DNA of 48,781 bases from an uncultured Geobacteraceae bacterium. GTDB lineage: Bacteria > Desulfobacterota > Desulfuromonadia > Geobacterales > Pseudopelobacteraceae. Position 1 is the first letter of the stretch, and the number at the start of each line of letters is the position of its first letter. Shown here piece by piece: positions 7,706 to 16,992 of this stretch. The stretch spans positions 1 through 48,781 of the forward strand of contig CAJAFV010000051.1 of NCBI GenBank assembly GCA_903939115.1, in the 5' to 3' direction. The notes below the pieces were generated by a model. The model searched no databases. It was not told the origin of the DNA and saw only the letters and a list, made by a program, of their open reading frames with translations. The position numbers were made by a program, and so were the translations under genes.

Positions 7706-8855
7706 GTTTTTTCGATTCATTCACAACCCATTGGGCATTGGCTGTCCAGTTTAATTTACTGGCTACGACAGTCAATGCCTTCCTACCTAATTCCTCACGC
7801 AACGGAGCATTGTTTACCAATTCAAGTAATACTTCGTGTAAGGACCCTACCTCTCCAGCATCGAAAAGCAAACCATTTTCGCCATCAGAAATTATATCTA
7901 AAATATTATCCATCTTAGGGGCTACAACTGGTTTTCCTTGTGCCATGTACTCAATTATTTTCATTGGAGAAGCATAAAATGTCGCTTTTGGGCTAACTGC
8001 AATATCGAAGAGAGAAACATACTCACCAACATTCTCATGCGGAACACGACCAGTAATCATCGAAACCCCTGCAAGTCCGGCTTGTTGTAGATCCTTTTCA
8101 AGATCCACCCTTGTAGGACCGTCACCCACGACAAGCAAATAAACTGACTTTCCAGCTGCTTTCAAGCTTTCAACTACCTTAATAAGCATTTCAACACCAT
8201 GCCAAGGGCGCAGTATACCTGTAAATCCGATTACCACAGAATCAGCAGGTATTCCCATTTTTTGCATAAGTTCACTGTTTTTCTGCCTCGGTTTGAATTT
8301 TATCTGGTCCACACCATTCGGCATTACAATACATTTACCTTGCGGAACACCAACAGATTCAAGATATTTTCTAAGTGGTGAAGAGACAACCAGCGTCCTG
8401 TCAGCATTAGTACACACATAGCGCTCTATTGCGTGTGCCAGACCCTTCAGATATAATTTCTCATCAACCTCCTCGCTCCTCTCAAGTGCAAGTGGAGCAT
8501 TCACTTCAAGCACCAGCGGAATTCGACAAAAGCGTGCCGCCCACAGTGCACCTGCATTGAAAGTTATATACCTATCGTAGATAAAATCAGCATGCATTGC
8601 TTTGGCCTTTCTGGAAAGATCGACAAAACAGTACGCCGAATAGGCCACTTCAAGCAATTCAAAAACAAACCGGGGCAGAAGATGCTTTATCTTGGGTAGA
8701 AACCCTCGTTGTTCTATTAGTGTCTGCTTCAACTCACCAATCGGACCAGCAACAAGCACCTCATGGCCAAGATGACGAAAAGCCTTGACCATCTCACTTA
8801 TATGAATCCCTTCAGCACCGTCGCCCAACGTTCTATGGTGGTACAAAATTCTCAT
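7695..8855 (-). CDS. Glycosyltransferase family 4
   Basis: A 386-residue GT-B enzyme of family 4. The acceptor-side domain opens with MRILYHHRTLGDGAEGIHI and the donor domain contains GFTGILRPWHGVEML followed by the family EX7E-type region (SPMKIIEYMAQGKPVVAP), which binds the nucleotide sugar. Such retaining enzymes add hexoses from NDP donors on the inner face of the membrane. Its start overlaps the preceding GT gene by 4 bp (ATGA), so the two are translationally coupled. The 3' end overlaps the plus-strand secreted-protein gene by 11 bp. Sugar specificity cannot be told. Confidence 0.87.
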   Translation of the reverse strand: MRILYHHRTLGDGAEGIHISEMVKAFRHLGHEVLVAGPIGELKQTLIEQRGFLPKIKHLLPRFVFELLEVAYSAYCFVDLSRKAKAMHADFIYDRYITFNAGALWAARFCRIPLVLEVNAPLALERSEEVDEKLYLKGLAHAIERYVCTNADRTLVVSSPLRKYLESVGVPQGKCIVMPNGVDQIKFKPRQKNSELMQKMGIPADSVVIGFTGILRPWHGVEMLIKVVESLKAAGKSVYLLVVGDGPTRVDLEKDLQQAGLAGVSMITGRVPHENVGEYVSLFDIAVSPKATFYASPMKIIEYMAQGKPVVAPKMDNILDIISDGENGLLFDAGEVGSLHEVLLELVNNAPLREELGRKALTVVASKLNWTANAQWVVNESKKLMV

Positions 8856-10054
8856 TGATCCGCCTCACTGGGTAAACCTATTATCGCTTCTTTATAGATA
8901 TCAATAACCTGCTTTGCACAACCCTGCCACGACACCCCCTTCATCCTTTCAGCAATTGCCTGACAATCCCATTTGATCGATAGTGCTTGAATCAATGCTT
9001 CTTCAAAGCCCTCACCATGTTCAGCTATTACACCGTAACCTGCATCGCTAATTATATCTCTTACTGCACCAACGTTGGTTACGACTGTTGGTGTTCCACA
9101 TGCCATTGCCTCAAGGACAACATTTGGACACCCCTCACCGTGGGATGCAAGACAAAACAGGTCTGCGGCATTATACCAATAAAGCAATTGATCATGCGGC
9201 ATGCCATTATGAAAAAATACATTGTGCAAGCCAAGCACGGTTACCAGTTCTTTTAACTTTCCACTATAATCAGATTCAGGGTTAATGCCGCCGATTATGT
9301 GAAGCTCAACGTTATTCCGACTAGCCAAAGTCGGGAGAGCTTTGATGATGTGCTGATGCCCCTTCGCTTCGGTAAGGCGGCCGACGGTAACCAGTATTTT
9401 CTTGTCTTGATCAAGATTCAGCTTTTTAAGGACCTCTACTCTATCCAGGGGACGAAAACTTCCGGTATCGACTCCGTTCAAGATAATACGAACCTTATGT
9501 CGCTCAACACCAATACCAACGACCAGTTCCGCAAGATCTGAACTGAGGGCCACGACAGCATCGGCTCGGCGCAGACACCAGTCCAATATCAGTTTGCGCC
9601 CCCCCTTTTCACCCAAATAAAGGGCTTCATTTCCCCGGATTGTAACGATGTAAGGTTTTCCGTATCGTCGGGAAAGAAAATACGCAGCCAGAATATCGGG
9701 ATAGGTCCAGTGTGCATCAATAACATCAAAAGTAAAGCCAGTTTGCAGCATCTTACTAACAATCGGCTTGACAGCAGCATAATAAGAAAAAGCATCATAA
9801 AATTTAAAGTAGCGCGGAATCACTGAAAAACGTGGATACCAAGTTTCTAGGCCAGCCATATTCTCTTTAGAACCTATTTTATTGTCTGTAGCCATTTCTG
9901 GCCGCAACAGATTTCGAAACGGATACCTTTGGAGTGGAGCAATTACCTTTACATCACAAAATTCCTGAATAGCCTTCAAGCGATTATAAACAAAAATCCC
10001 GTAATCAGGTTGCGCTGGATTGGGAAAAAGGTAACTCAAGGCCAATACTTTCAT
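8852..10054 (-). CDS. Glycosyltransferase family 4
   Basis: A 400-residue GT-B transferase. Its N-terminal domain has the YLFPNPAQPDYGIFVYNR opening typical of exopolysaccharide GT4 enzymes, then an ILNGVDTGSFRP loop, VGRLTEAKGHQHII at the start of the donor domain and an EGCPNVVLEAMACGTPTV motif carrying the two conserved glutamates. It is coupled on both sides by 4-bp ATGA overlaps, with the asparagine synthase upstream and another GT4 downstream, so the three proteins are probably made in similar amounts for one pathway. Confidence 0.9.
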   Translation of the reverse strand: MKVLALSYLFPNPAQPDYGIFVYNRLKAIQEFCDVKVIAPLQRYPFRNLLRPEMATDNKIGSKENMAGLETWYPRFSVIPRYFKFYDAFSYYAAVKPIVSKMLQTGFTFDVIDAHWTYPDILAAYFLSRRYGKPYIVTIRGNEALYLGEKGGRKLILDWCLRRADAVVALSSDLAELVVGIGVERHKVRIILNGVDTGSFRPLDRVEVLKKLNLDQDKKILVTVGRLTEAKGHQHIIKALPTLASRNNVELHIIGGINPESDYSGKLKELVTVLGLHNVFFHNGMPHDQLLYWYNAADLFCLASHGEGCPNVVLEAMACGTPTVVTNVGAVRDIISDAGYGVIAEHGEGFEEALIQALSIKWDCQAIAERMKGVSWQGCAKQVIDIYKEAIIGLPSEADQ

Positions 10055-11943
10055 TTAGATGCCATATCAGTAAATTTTTGATGCCATAATTCCAATACCA
10101 GTAATTGCCACAATTCCCGATGATTCTTCTCTCTGCCGTTTCTGTGATCTTCCAGTAATGTTTCCACAGTAGTGCGAGTAAAATAACCCCGCTGTACTGC
10201 CATAGGAGCAAGCAGAGTTTCTCGGGCATAGTCGTACAGCGCCCCACCCTTGAACATCATTTCCAGAGGAGTCGGAAAGCCCATCTTCTTTCTTTGAATA
10301 ACACTTTTGGGCAAGAGGTCTTTCACAACCTGCTTGAGAATGAACTTGGGATCATTGCCGCACATCTTGTACGAGGATGGTACGCTTGCGGCATATTCCA
10401 CTAAACGATGGTCAAGAAATGGCACCCGTAATTCAATGGAAGTCGCCATACTCATCCGGTCAGCTTTTATCAGCAGATCATCCACCAACCAGGTCTTTGT
10501 ATCGAAATAGAGCATCCGACTTAAAGCATCCCATTGTTTACTCTTGGAAAATATCCCGGCAATAAACCCCTGTAACTCCGGATTCCCTTTGTGACATTCA
10601 CCGGTAAATTCTTTAGTGTACAAACGCTGCTTAGCAGCGTCCTCATAACTGGAAATTCCCTTATAGCGTTGCTCCAACGGCTGATTGGCCAAGTCAAGAT
10701 ATTTCTGCAATTTACGGGATAACCCCAAGGCCCTGCCAACACGCGCGGCACCACCAACAATACCTTGACCAGCAACAGCACGAATCTTTTCCATGACCAA
10801 ATTATACGCATAAAAATCATAACCGGCAAAAATTTCATCCGAGCCTTCACCACTCAGGCAAACCACTACCTGCTCCCGAGCCAGCTTTGCAACATAATAA
10901 AGAGATATCGCGGCTGCCTCAGTTACCGGCTCATCCATGTGCCAGATATAATTGGGAATAAAATCGAGGAAACCCTGTGGAGTGACGACAATTTCGTGGT
11001 GATCGGTATTGAATGCTTTGGCTACTTCCCGGGCGTAGGGTGTTTCATCATAATTCGGGCCAAAATCGTAGGAAACCGAAAATGTCTTTAGTCCGCTGGC
11101 AGCACCAGGAGCGAGCAGCGAAACCACAGTGCTTGAATCAAGCCCACCGCTAAGAAAAACACCAACAGGGACATCACTGCGGAGGCGCAGGTCAATTGAA
11201 CTTCGTAATAACGCCTCTATATCATCAACATGGGCAGCAACGCCTTTGTCCTGCTGCTTACTGAAGTCATAATCCCAATATTGCCGTATTGCAAGCTTGC
11301 CAGCACTCCAGGTAAGGCAATGCCCTGGCAACAGCCTGTCAATGCCTTTAAAAAGAGTCTGCGTGCCAGGCACATAGCCAAAACTCATATAGGCGTCAAT
11401 CAAGGAGCGATCAACATCACGGGACTTTGAGTCTGCGACCAAAATTGATTTTGGTTCAGAAGCAAAAACAAGCCCGCCATCAGCGGCGGCAAAATAGAAA
11501 GGCTTCACCCCCAGGCGATCACGGGCAGCGAACATTTTTTTGTCCCGTGTATCCCAGATTGCAAAGGCGAACATACCAATGAAGCGCTCTAGGCATTGTT
11601 CACCCCAGACGGCATACGCAGTTAAGAGCACTTCCGTATCGGACTGTGAATGGAACTGTTCACCTTGCGATTCCAGATCTGCCCGAATCTCACGGTAGTT
11701 GTAAATTTCACCATTAAAGACAATCCAGTAACGCCGATCAGATGACTGCATCGGCTGAGCGCCGGAAGGTTTGGGATCAATAATACTGAGCCGCCGGTGA
11801 CCAAGCGCAACGCCATCGTCCTCAAAAATGACTGAACCGCGACCATCCGGACCACGATAGTCCATAAGGTCGGTCATTTTATCGATCAAGCCAGTGCGAG
11901 CGACCAGAGTCCGATTACCTATTATGCCAACTATACCGCACAT
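10051..11943 (-). CDS. asnB: Asparagine synthase-like amidotransferase, exosortase A-associated type
   Basis: The 630-residue protein has an N-terminal class II glutaminase domain with nucleophile Cys2 (MCGIVGI), RGPDG near 30 and FNGEIYNY near 76-83, and a C-terminal ATP-pyrophosphatase domain with SGGLDSS at 265-271. The start is put at 11943, not 11973, because the catalytic cysteine must be residue 2 after Met removal; GGAG lies 11 nt upstream. Length and placement between GT genes fit the asparagine synthase family that accompanies XrtA/PEP-CTERM EPS loci (model TIGR03108, from memory). It probably transfers ammonia to an activated carboxylate, for example a uronic acid or amino-acid substituent of the glycan, rather than making free asparagine. 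Confidence 0.88.
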   Translation of the reverse strand: MCGIVGIIGNRTLVARTGLIDKMTDLMDYRGPDGRGSVIFEDDGVALGHRRLSIIDPKPSGAQPMQSSDRRYWIVFNGEIYNYREIRADLESQGEQFHSQSDTEVLLTAYAVWGEQCLERFIGMFAFAIWDTRDKKMFAARDRLGVKPFYFAAADGGLVFASEPKSILVADSKSRDVDRSLIDAYMSFGYVPGTQTLFKGIDRLLPGHCLTWSAGKLAIRQYWDYDFSKQQDKGVAAHVDDIEALLRSSIDLRLRSDVPVGVFLSGGLDSSTVVSLLAPGAASGLKTFSVSYDFGPNYDETPYAREVAKAFNTDHHEIVVTPQGFLDFIPNYIWHMDEPVTEAAAISLYYVAKLAREQVVVCLSGEGSDEIFAGYDFYAYNLVMEKIRAVAGQGIVGGAARVGRALGLSRKLQKYLDLANQPLEQRYKGISSYEDAAKQRLYTKEFTGECHKGNPELQGFIAGIFSKSKQWDALSRMLYFDTKTWLVDDLLIKADRMSMATSIELRVPFLDHRLVEYAASVPSSYKMCGNDPKFILKQVVKDLLPKSVIQRKKMGFPTPLEMMFKGGALYDYARETLLAPMAVQRGYFTRTTVETLLEDHRNGREKNHRELWQLLVLELWHQKFTDMASK

Positions 11944-11987
11944 ATATTCACACACTCCACTGCAGACCCACACGAATGTCTACATTT

Positions 11988-12905
11988 TTATTCGCTCATT
12001 CTGTAAAGTTTTTTTATCAGGTCACTCCCTACAAAAAAAGAAATACCATATAACAACAGATATTTTATAGAAAATCTAAACGGCAAAGAGGTCCTTATTG
12101 ATTCTCTGCCTAATTTATATTCACCCGTCATTAGCTGATGGAGGCCGAGGTAAGCCAGTTTTTTGCCATACACAACCGGGCACAAACGTTTAAGCTCTTG
12201 GCCAAATTGAATTTGGTATTCTGTTAATGCAAGTGTTGTTTGCGGTAGTTGTGCAATGCGGACATTAAGATCACAAAGACGTTCGCCATGTTCTCTGAAT
12301 TTTTCACATACTACCAGAGGAATATATTTTGCTGGATATATTCTATGAAGTTTTAGCCAGAAAAGACTTTCGTGGGCGCGCAGTCTTTCATCAAAACGCT
12401 GATTTTCCAAAACATGTTTTGCAAAAACCAGCCAGAAATCACCGCTTACACGCCCACAAACATAATCATCAAAGCTAACCGTTCCTTCATTAATAGGCAT
12501 AACTCCGCTTTTCTTACCTGACTCTTTGTCTCTGCAATCGAACCAAAGAATGCCTCTTTCCTTCGGATCTATGTGAGAAAAAGCATCCACAATTAACCGT
12601 AGTGCATCAGGCACAAGTACATCATCATCATCCAAAATTGTAATAATTTCCCCGCTTGCAGCGTTAAAGCCTCTATTTCTTGCCGCTAATACTCCACTAT
12701 TTTTGCTGAGCTTAACATATTTAATTCTGTTGTCATCAATTTGCCTTACAACTTCATCCGTATTGTCAGGAGAACAGTCATTTACTATGATCAACTCTAT
12801 ATTTTCATAACTACCTTTCAATACTGAATCAACAGCCTTCATTAACAAATGACTTCTTTTGTATGTTGTAAGAATTACGCTTACTAAAAAATTGTTATTA
12901 GCCAT
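11988..12905 (-). CDS. Glycosyltransferase family 2
   Basis: A 305-residue family 2 enzyme: VSVILTTYKRSHLLMKAVDSV at the start, VNDCSPDNTDEV for nucleotide binding, and ILDDDDVLVPDAL as the DXD region near 90-97. The C-terminal part (about 230-300) holds basic and hydrophobic helices that may rest on the membrane. It lies 15 bp after the ligase/polymerase gene and 45 bp before the amidotransferase gene, in the same direction. Donor and acceptor are unknown. Confidence 0.86.
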   Translation of the reverse strand: MANNNFLVSVILTTYKRSHLLMKAVDSVLKGSYENIELIIVNDCSPDNTDEVVRQIDDNRIKYVKLSKNSGVLAARNRGFNAASGEIITILDDDDVLVPDALRLIVDAFSHIDPKERGILWFDCRDKESGKKSGVMPINEGTVSFDDYVCGRVSGDFWLVFAKHVLENQRFDERLRAHESLFWLKLHRIYPAKYIPLVVCEKFREHGERLCDLNVRIAQLPQTTLALTEYQIQFGQELKRLCPVVYGKKLAYLGLHQLMTGEYKLGRESIRTSLPFRFSIKYLLLYGISFFVGSDLIKKLYRMSE

Positions 12906-12919
12906 TAGAATTTTTTCCT

Positions 12920-14161
12920 TTATGTTGCGCTATCAATTCTTTGGTCGTAAATGTAAGATAAGCAACACCACCAATAGACGGGTTCGTAAATAAGCCTGTT
13001 AACAAAAGAGGCGCAGACTAGGAAGCCAACCATGCCAATCTGTAAAGCCACAATATCCGCGCGTACTTCAGAGTCTAAATCAAATTTGCGCTTAGCTCTT
13101 GAAGTACGCCTAAAAAACAAAATAAACATCCAGACAAGGGGAACAAAAACAAGCAACCCGCCTTCCCCTAAGGCCTCAAACCATATACTGTGAGCTACAT
13201 GCCCTTGTTCACCCCAACTTAGCCCTTCATTCGCATAACCGTTGTAATACGTAAAATTACGCAACCCACACCCATAAACGGGTGATTTTTCCCAAACATC
13301 AATAGCAGTCTTCCAAAAGTCCAACCGACTTTGCGAAGAGGCGTCTCTTGTTTCTTCTTTAGCGGCAGATATTGTTGAAACTCTTAAAAAGTAATAGTCT
13401 GTCATAAATGGAGAAGCAGAAATGGCAAGAAAAAAACAACAAACCAAGATACGTTTTCTATAATTTTTATAATAAATAAAAAACGAAACCACTAAAGCAA
13501 TTATTCCTAAAAAACCTCCTCTTGAGTTAGTTATAATCACCGACATGAACATGCCAAAAACACCTAACATGGCACCTATCCTGGTAAGTACATGTGATTT
13601 ACGGAATACTCTCATAATAACTAGAGGCAACAACATAACCAATGCTGCTGCAAATTGATTTGAATCACCAACTATTCCACCATCGGTGTTTTCAAATCTC
13701 CCACCATAGGCACCTCGTAAATCCCAACACCTGTATACAAGCCAAGCGGCACCAAGTATTAAAAAATTATTAAATATTTCAATTTTTTGAAGAGAACTCA
13801 GTAAGTTCACCATAAGAAGAAGATAAATACAATATTTACAGTAAATAAAAAAATGCTCAAAAGCCAAGTCGGGATTGTATGCGTTACATGCTCCCAATAA
13901 CATTCCGATTAGCATAACAGAGAAAAGTTTCAGCTCTGCAGGAAAGTGGTTAAATTTTTTAGGATAATTCGTACTAAATAAATAACTCACTACAGTAGCA
14001 GTGGCAACAAGCAAAGGACCCTTAAGGTAAACGATACCGAGTTGTTGCGGTGTTATAAAAGTAAATGCAGCATAAACTGCTAGGCCCACATAAGGCTCAT
14101 AAATAAACGGTCCTACTACTCCAAGACAATAAAGAGCTACACCCAAAATAAGACTAAGCAC
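12920..14161 (-). CDS. O-antigen ligase/polymerase family membrane protein
   Basis: The protein has about 10-12 membrane helices and the large periplasmic loop of the Wzy/WaaL fold (SQSRLDFWKTAIDVWEKSP, then GCGLRNF and HSIWFEALGEGG). The opening (FIYEPYVGLAVYAAFTFITPQQL) resembles the exosortase A-associated O-glycosylation ligase family (TIGR03097, from memory). It either polymerises the repeat unit or transfers glycan to a carrier in the periplasm; it is the only such protein in the window. I place the start at a GTG (14161) with AAAAGGGA just upstream and an 8-bp overlap with the preceding GT gene. Longer readings (TTG at 14227, ATG at 14206) lack a ribosome binding site and overlap that gene by over 50 bp. 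The predicted length is 413 residues. Confidence 0.82.
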   Translation of the reverse strand: MLSLILGVALYCLGVVGPFIYEPYVGLAVYAAFTFITPQQLGIVYLKGPLLVATATVVSYLFSTNYPKKFNHFPAELKLFSVMLIGMLLGACNAYNPDLAFEHFFIYCKYCIYLLLMVNLLSSLQKIEIFNNFLILGAAWLVYRCWDLRGAYGGRFENTDGGIVGDSNQFAAALVMLLPLVIMRVFRKSHVLTRIGAMLGVFGMFMSVIITNSRGGFLGIIALVVSFFIYYKNYRKRILVCCFFLAISASPFMTDYYFLRVSTISAAKEETRDASSQSRLDFWKTAIDVWEKSPVYGCGLRNFTYYNGYANEGLSWGEQGHVAHSIWFEALGEGGLLVFVPLVWMFILFFRRTSRAKRKFDLDSEVRADIVALQIGMVGFLVCASFVNRLIYEPVYWWCCLSYIYDQRIDSAT

Positions 14162-15287
14162 ACGAAATCCCTTTTCTGGCCAACAATTCAAGATATAACT
14201 TTTCATACTGTTTAACGGTAGATTCAAGGGAATAATTATTGATGACGTCTTCTTGAGCTACTGTAGACATGCTAATCGACTTCTCATAACTCACTAAGCA
14301 TTCTTTAATTCCCATCGCAAGTGAAAAAGCATCGTCTTTTACCACAATCCCTTTATCCTTGTTTTTGATAAATTTTGCACTATTACTGTTTTCAGTAATT
14401 ACAACTGGTATTTTAGCGGCCGATGCTTCCAGCAAAGATAACGGTAACCCTTCACTATGTGAACAAAGAACGAACACATCTGATTGGGCTAATATTTCAG
14501 GGATATTTTTACTTAATCCGAAAAACAAAACATTATCAACCAAGTCCAATTGGATAACTTTTTTTTCAAGATAATCTCGTTGCTCTCCATCGCCTACTAT
14601 TATCAATTTAAGTTCTTGAATATCCTTCACTAATAAATTCAAAGCGTCAATCATTAGGTTATGATTCTTAATTTTGTCAAGCCTTGCTACCATAACTATA
14701 ATTTTGTTCCTTCCGTTCAATTGATATTTGTTTCTTATTGTATCTACGATTGCTTGGTCAGGATTTAAAAACCTGTGGTAATCAACTCCATTTAAGATAA
14801 CCTCAACCTTATTTTTTGATATCTTGTCTAACTTGATTGAATTTGAAGCCAAGTCGTCGCTAACATTTACCCATTTATCAAGCAACAACGAAATTATTTT
14901 TTTTTCTATTCTTCTCGTTAATTTGACTTGAATATAATTTCGACTGTGCTCAGTCACAATTGAGACCGGCACACGAGCAAGAAAAGCAGCAATGCCGGCA
15001 TAAAATGCACACGCCTGATTGTGTGAGTGTACTACTTTAATTTTCATACTTCTAAAATAAGAAGCGAGTCTTAGAATCAGACGCCAATCAAGGCCAGGCT
15101 GTCTTTGCTCAACAAAACCAGTTACTCCCAATTGTCTTAAATCATTGAATAAATTGCCTGGACTGTCCAAGCAAATAACGGACAAATTAAACTGATTTTT
15201 ATCTGTTTTTTTACACAAATCCAGAATCAGTTTTTCAATGCCGCCTGTTCCCATACTCAGTGTTATATGTGCGACCTTCACTAACAT
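14154..15287 (-). CDS. Glycosyltransferase family 4 (Stp2-like)
   Basis: A 377-residue GT-B transferase. It opens with VAHITLSMGTGGIEKLILDL, has QPGLDWRLILRLASYFRS and VHSHNQACAFYAGIAA in the acceptor domain, ILNGVDYHRF at the hinge, and VARLDKIKNHNLMIDAL plus a SHSEGLPLSLLEASA motif for the sugar nucleotide. The order and wording resemble the PEP-CTERM-associated sugar transferase family (TIGR03088, from memory). It overlaps the next gene by 8 bp and follows the previous one after 6 bp. Confidence 0.87.
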   Translation of the reverse strand: MLVKVAHITLSMGTGGIEKLILDLCKKTDKNQFNLSVICLDSPGNLFNDLRQLGVTGFVEQRQPGLDWRLILRLASYFRSMKIKVVHSHNQACAFYAGIAAFLARVPVSIVTEHSRNYIQVKLTRRIEKKIISLLLDKWVNVSDDLASNSIKLDKISKNKVEVILNGVDYHRFLNPDQAIVDTIRNKYQLNGRNKIIVMVARLDKIKNHNLMIDALNLLVKDIQELKLIIVGDGEQRDYLEKKVIQLDLVDNVLFFGLSKNIPEILAQSDVFVLCSHSEGLPLSLLEASAAKIPVVITENSNSAKFIKNKDKGIVVKDDAFSLAMGIKECLVSYEKSISMSTVAQEDVINNYSLESTVKQYEKLYLELLARKGISCA

Positions 15288-15293
15288 TTAATT

Positions 15294-16649
15294 TTACTTT
15301 CCCGCTATTTCTCTAATTATTTTTTCTAACTTTCCCGCTAACACTTCATTATTGAACTCAGCTACTTCATCTATATTTAATGGTAATAATTGGTTCTTTT
15401 CCCAGAGTTGGTACATTTCCAAGACTGCCGTCTTGATAGCAAACATACTGTTTTCTACAACAACCCCAAGATGTTTATTTCGAATAATGTTGCCAGTTGC
15501 ACTACATCCTTCAGTAATTGCAAGAACAGTCTTTTGCAGCGAAATATATTCAAACAATTTTCTCGGAATCTGCAGGGGAAAGTCAGGCTGAATAAGCAGT
15601 AGAACATCAGCTCCTTGCTGAAATAAGAGTGCTTCACTATGGGAAACACGAGGATATAATTCAACTACCCTTTCAAGGTATTGGGAGCGCAATAATTCAT
15701 TTAGCTTTAAATCATTTATCGAAATTCCCCCAACAAATTTAATACGAAATAGATCTTTATTGATTTTGCCCTCTTTTATTAATTCCTCAATCGCCTCAAG
15801 TAAATTAGCAGGATTTCGAGACATATAAAGCTCGCCCGCATGAACGAGAGAAACATATTTATTTTTTTGATGAGAAACCGGGTTTTCAATTTTTTCGAAG
15901 CCATTAGTTATTGTGTGCGTATTCTTTTCGTTTAAACATGAATACCTATTCAAAAAGTCGGCACGTAATTCATCAGTGTTTGCAATTACTGCTTTTGCGG
16001 AATTAATTACAAAAGCCTCCATCTTCTTTTCAAGATATCTCAGGAACGGTGGCTTCTTACAGAAATTGGGATTACTAATCCATGGGTCTCGAAAATCCAA
16101 AATTAATGATAAACCACTTATTTTATGCAAAAACGCACCAGCAAGCACGCAGCTCCAGGGTCCACCCGTTGCGTAAATATAATCAATTTTTTCTTGCTTA
16201 ATAAGGTGTCTGGCTTTTTTTAAAACATCTGGTATCCAACCAACATGGTGATCGGGGCAAGTCAATAATCCTGAGATGATATTACTAAAATAGCCAACAA
16301 CACCGGCAGGATCCGTCCGCTTCAGTTTGTAGATTGGCTTCTCTAAGTTAATATTCTGTCCGCTTGAAGCATTGTCATAATTAAATATTTTATTTTTAAT
16401 ATTAATTAAAGCATCCATCGGCCTTATTACTGAACAGCGTAAAACTTTTATATCAGGATGTATTATATTTACTAATGCTTTATCAACGCTTGCATCAACA
16501 TGAAAGTCTTCTGTTTTTACTGTTATAACCGAAACTGAAACTCCACGCTTTGCCAAATAGTTCATAAAATAAAGCGGCCTAAACGCACCGCTCCCCGAGT
16601 CGGGAGGATACACATATGCCAAAGCAAGAATATGTAGGTTATTTGTCAT
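15294..16649 (-). CDS. Glycosyltransferase (GT4-like)
   Basis: The 451-residue protein begins with ILALAYVYPPDSGSGAFRP, the N-terminal loop of a GT-B subgroup common in exopolysaccharide loci, and has LILDFRDPWISNP in the middle and a C-terminal donor domain (VHAGELYMSRNPANLLEAI; PRKLFEYISLQKTVLAI). The ATG at 16649 is chosen over 16688: GAGG lies 9 nt upstream, and the longer reading would run into the preceding fragment. Only one base separates its start from the stop of that fragment, which is a truncated relative of this very protein. The region is A/T-rich. Confidence 0.83.
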   Translation of the reverse strand: MTNNLHILALAYVYPPDSGSGAFRPLYFMNYLAKRGVSVSVITVKTEDFHVDASVDKALVNIIHPDIKVLRCSVIRPMDALINIKNKIFNYDNASSGQNINLEKPIYKLKRTDPAGVVGYFSNIISGLLTCPDHHVGWIPDVLKKARHLIKQEKIDYIYATGGPWSCVLAGAFLHKISGLSLILDFRDPWISNPNFCKKPPFLRYLEKKMEAFVINSAKAVIANTDELRADFLNRYSCLNEKNTHTITNGFEKIENPVSHQKNKYVSLVHAGELYMSRNPANLLEAIEELIKEGKINKDLFRIKFVGGISINDLKLNELLRSQYLERVVELYPRVSHSEALLFQQGADVLLLIQPDFPLQIPRKLFEYISLQKTVLAITEGCSATGNIIRNKHLGVVVENSMFAIKTAVLEMYQLWEKNQLLPLNIDEVAEFNNEVLAGKLEKIIREIAGK

Positions 16650-16650
16650 A

Positions 16651-16992
16651 TTATAGGGCCTCAAAATAACATACCATAGGTATTCCAACGGCCTGTAGGA
16701 GCAGGGCCAGCAGTAGAAGCTTTACTCTGCGAACTACTGTTAGCTGATTGCGCAGTGAAATGACCGCTTCTCGTGGCCTCCAGACAGAACAGCGGGTAAC
16801 TTCAACTGAGGGGTTCAATTTATCTGAGAGGGCAGAATCGAGAGGCTTCTCTGGAAGAAAATCTTCGACCTTTGCTGTCAGCACATGTACGCCAACACCT
16901 GACTTAGCGAGACGATTCGCAAAAAAGAACGGACGGAAAGAGCCGCTGCTTGAATCGGGGGGAAAATAATATGCAAGAAAAAGGACGTTCAC
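16651..16992 (-). pseudogene. Truncated N-terminal copy of a GT4-like glycosyltransferase
   Basis: A GTG-started frame of 113 residues. Its first 80 or so align with the N-terminus of the next gene's product: LFLAYYFPPDSSSGSFRP against LALAYVYPPDSGSGAFRP, then AKSGVGVHVLTAKVEDF against AKRGVSVSVITVKTEDF, then RCSVWRPREA against RCSVIRPMDA. After about residue 84 the likeness stops and a short hydrophobic tail follows, with no donor-binding domain. DNA identity is much lower than protein similarity, so this is the relic of an old paralogue rather than a fresh duplication. Its GTG shares a base with the upstream GT2 stop and its stop is 1 bp from the next ATG, so it may persist because it keeps translation coupled. 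Alone it cannot be a glycosyltransferase. Confidence 0.7.
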
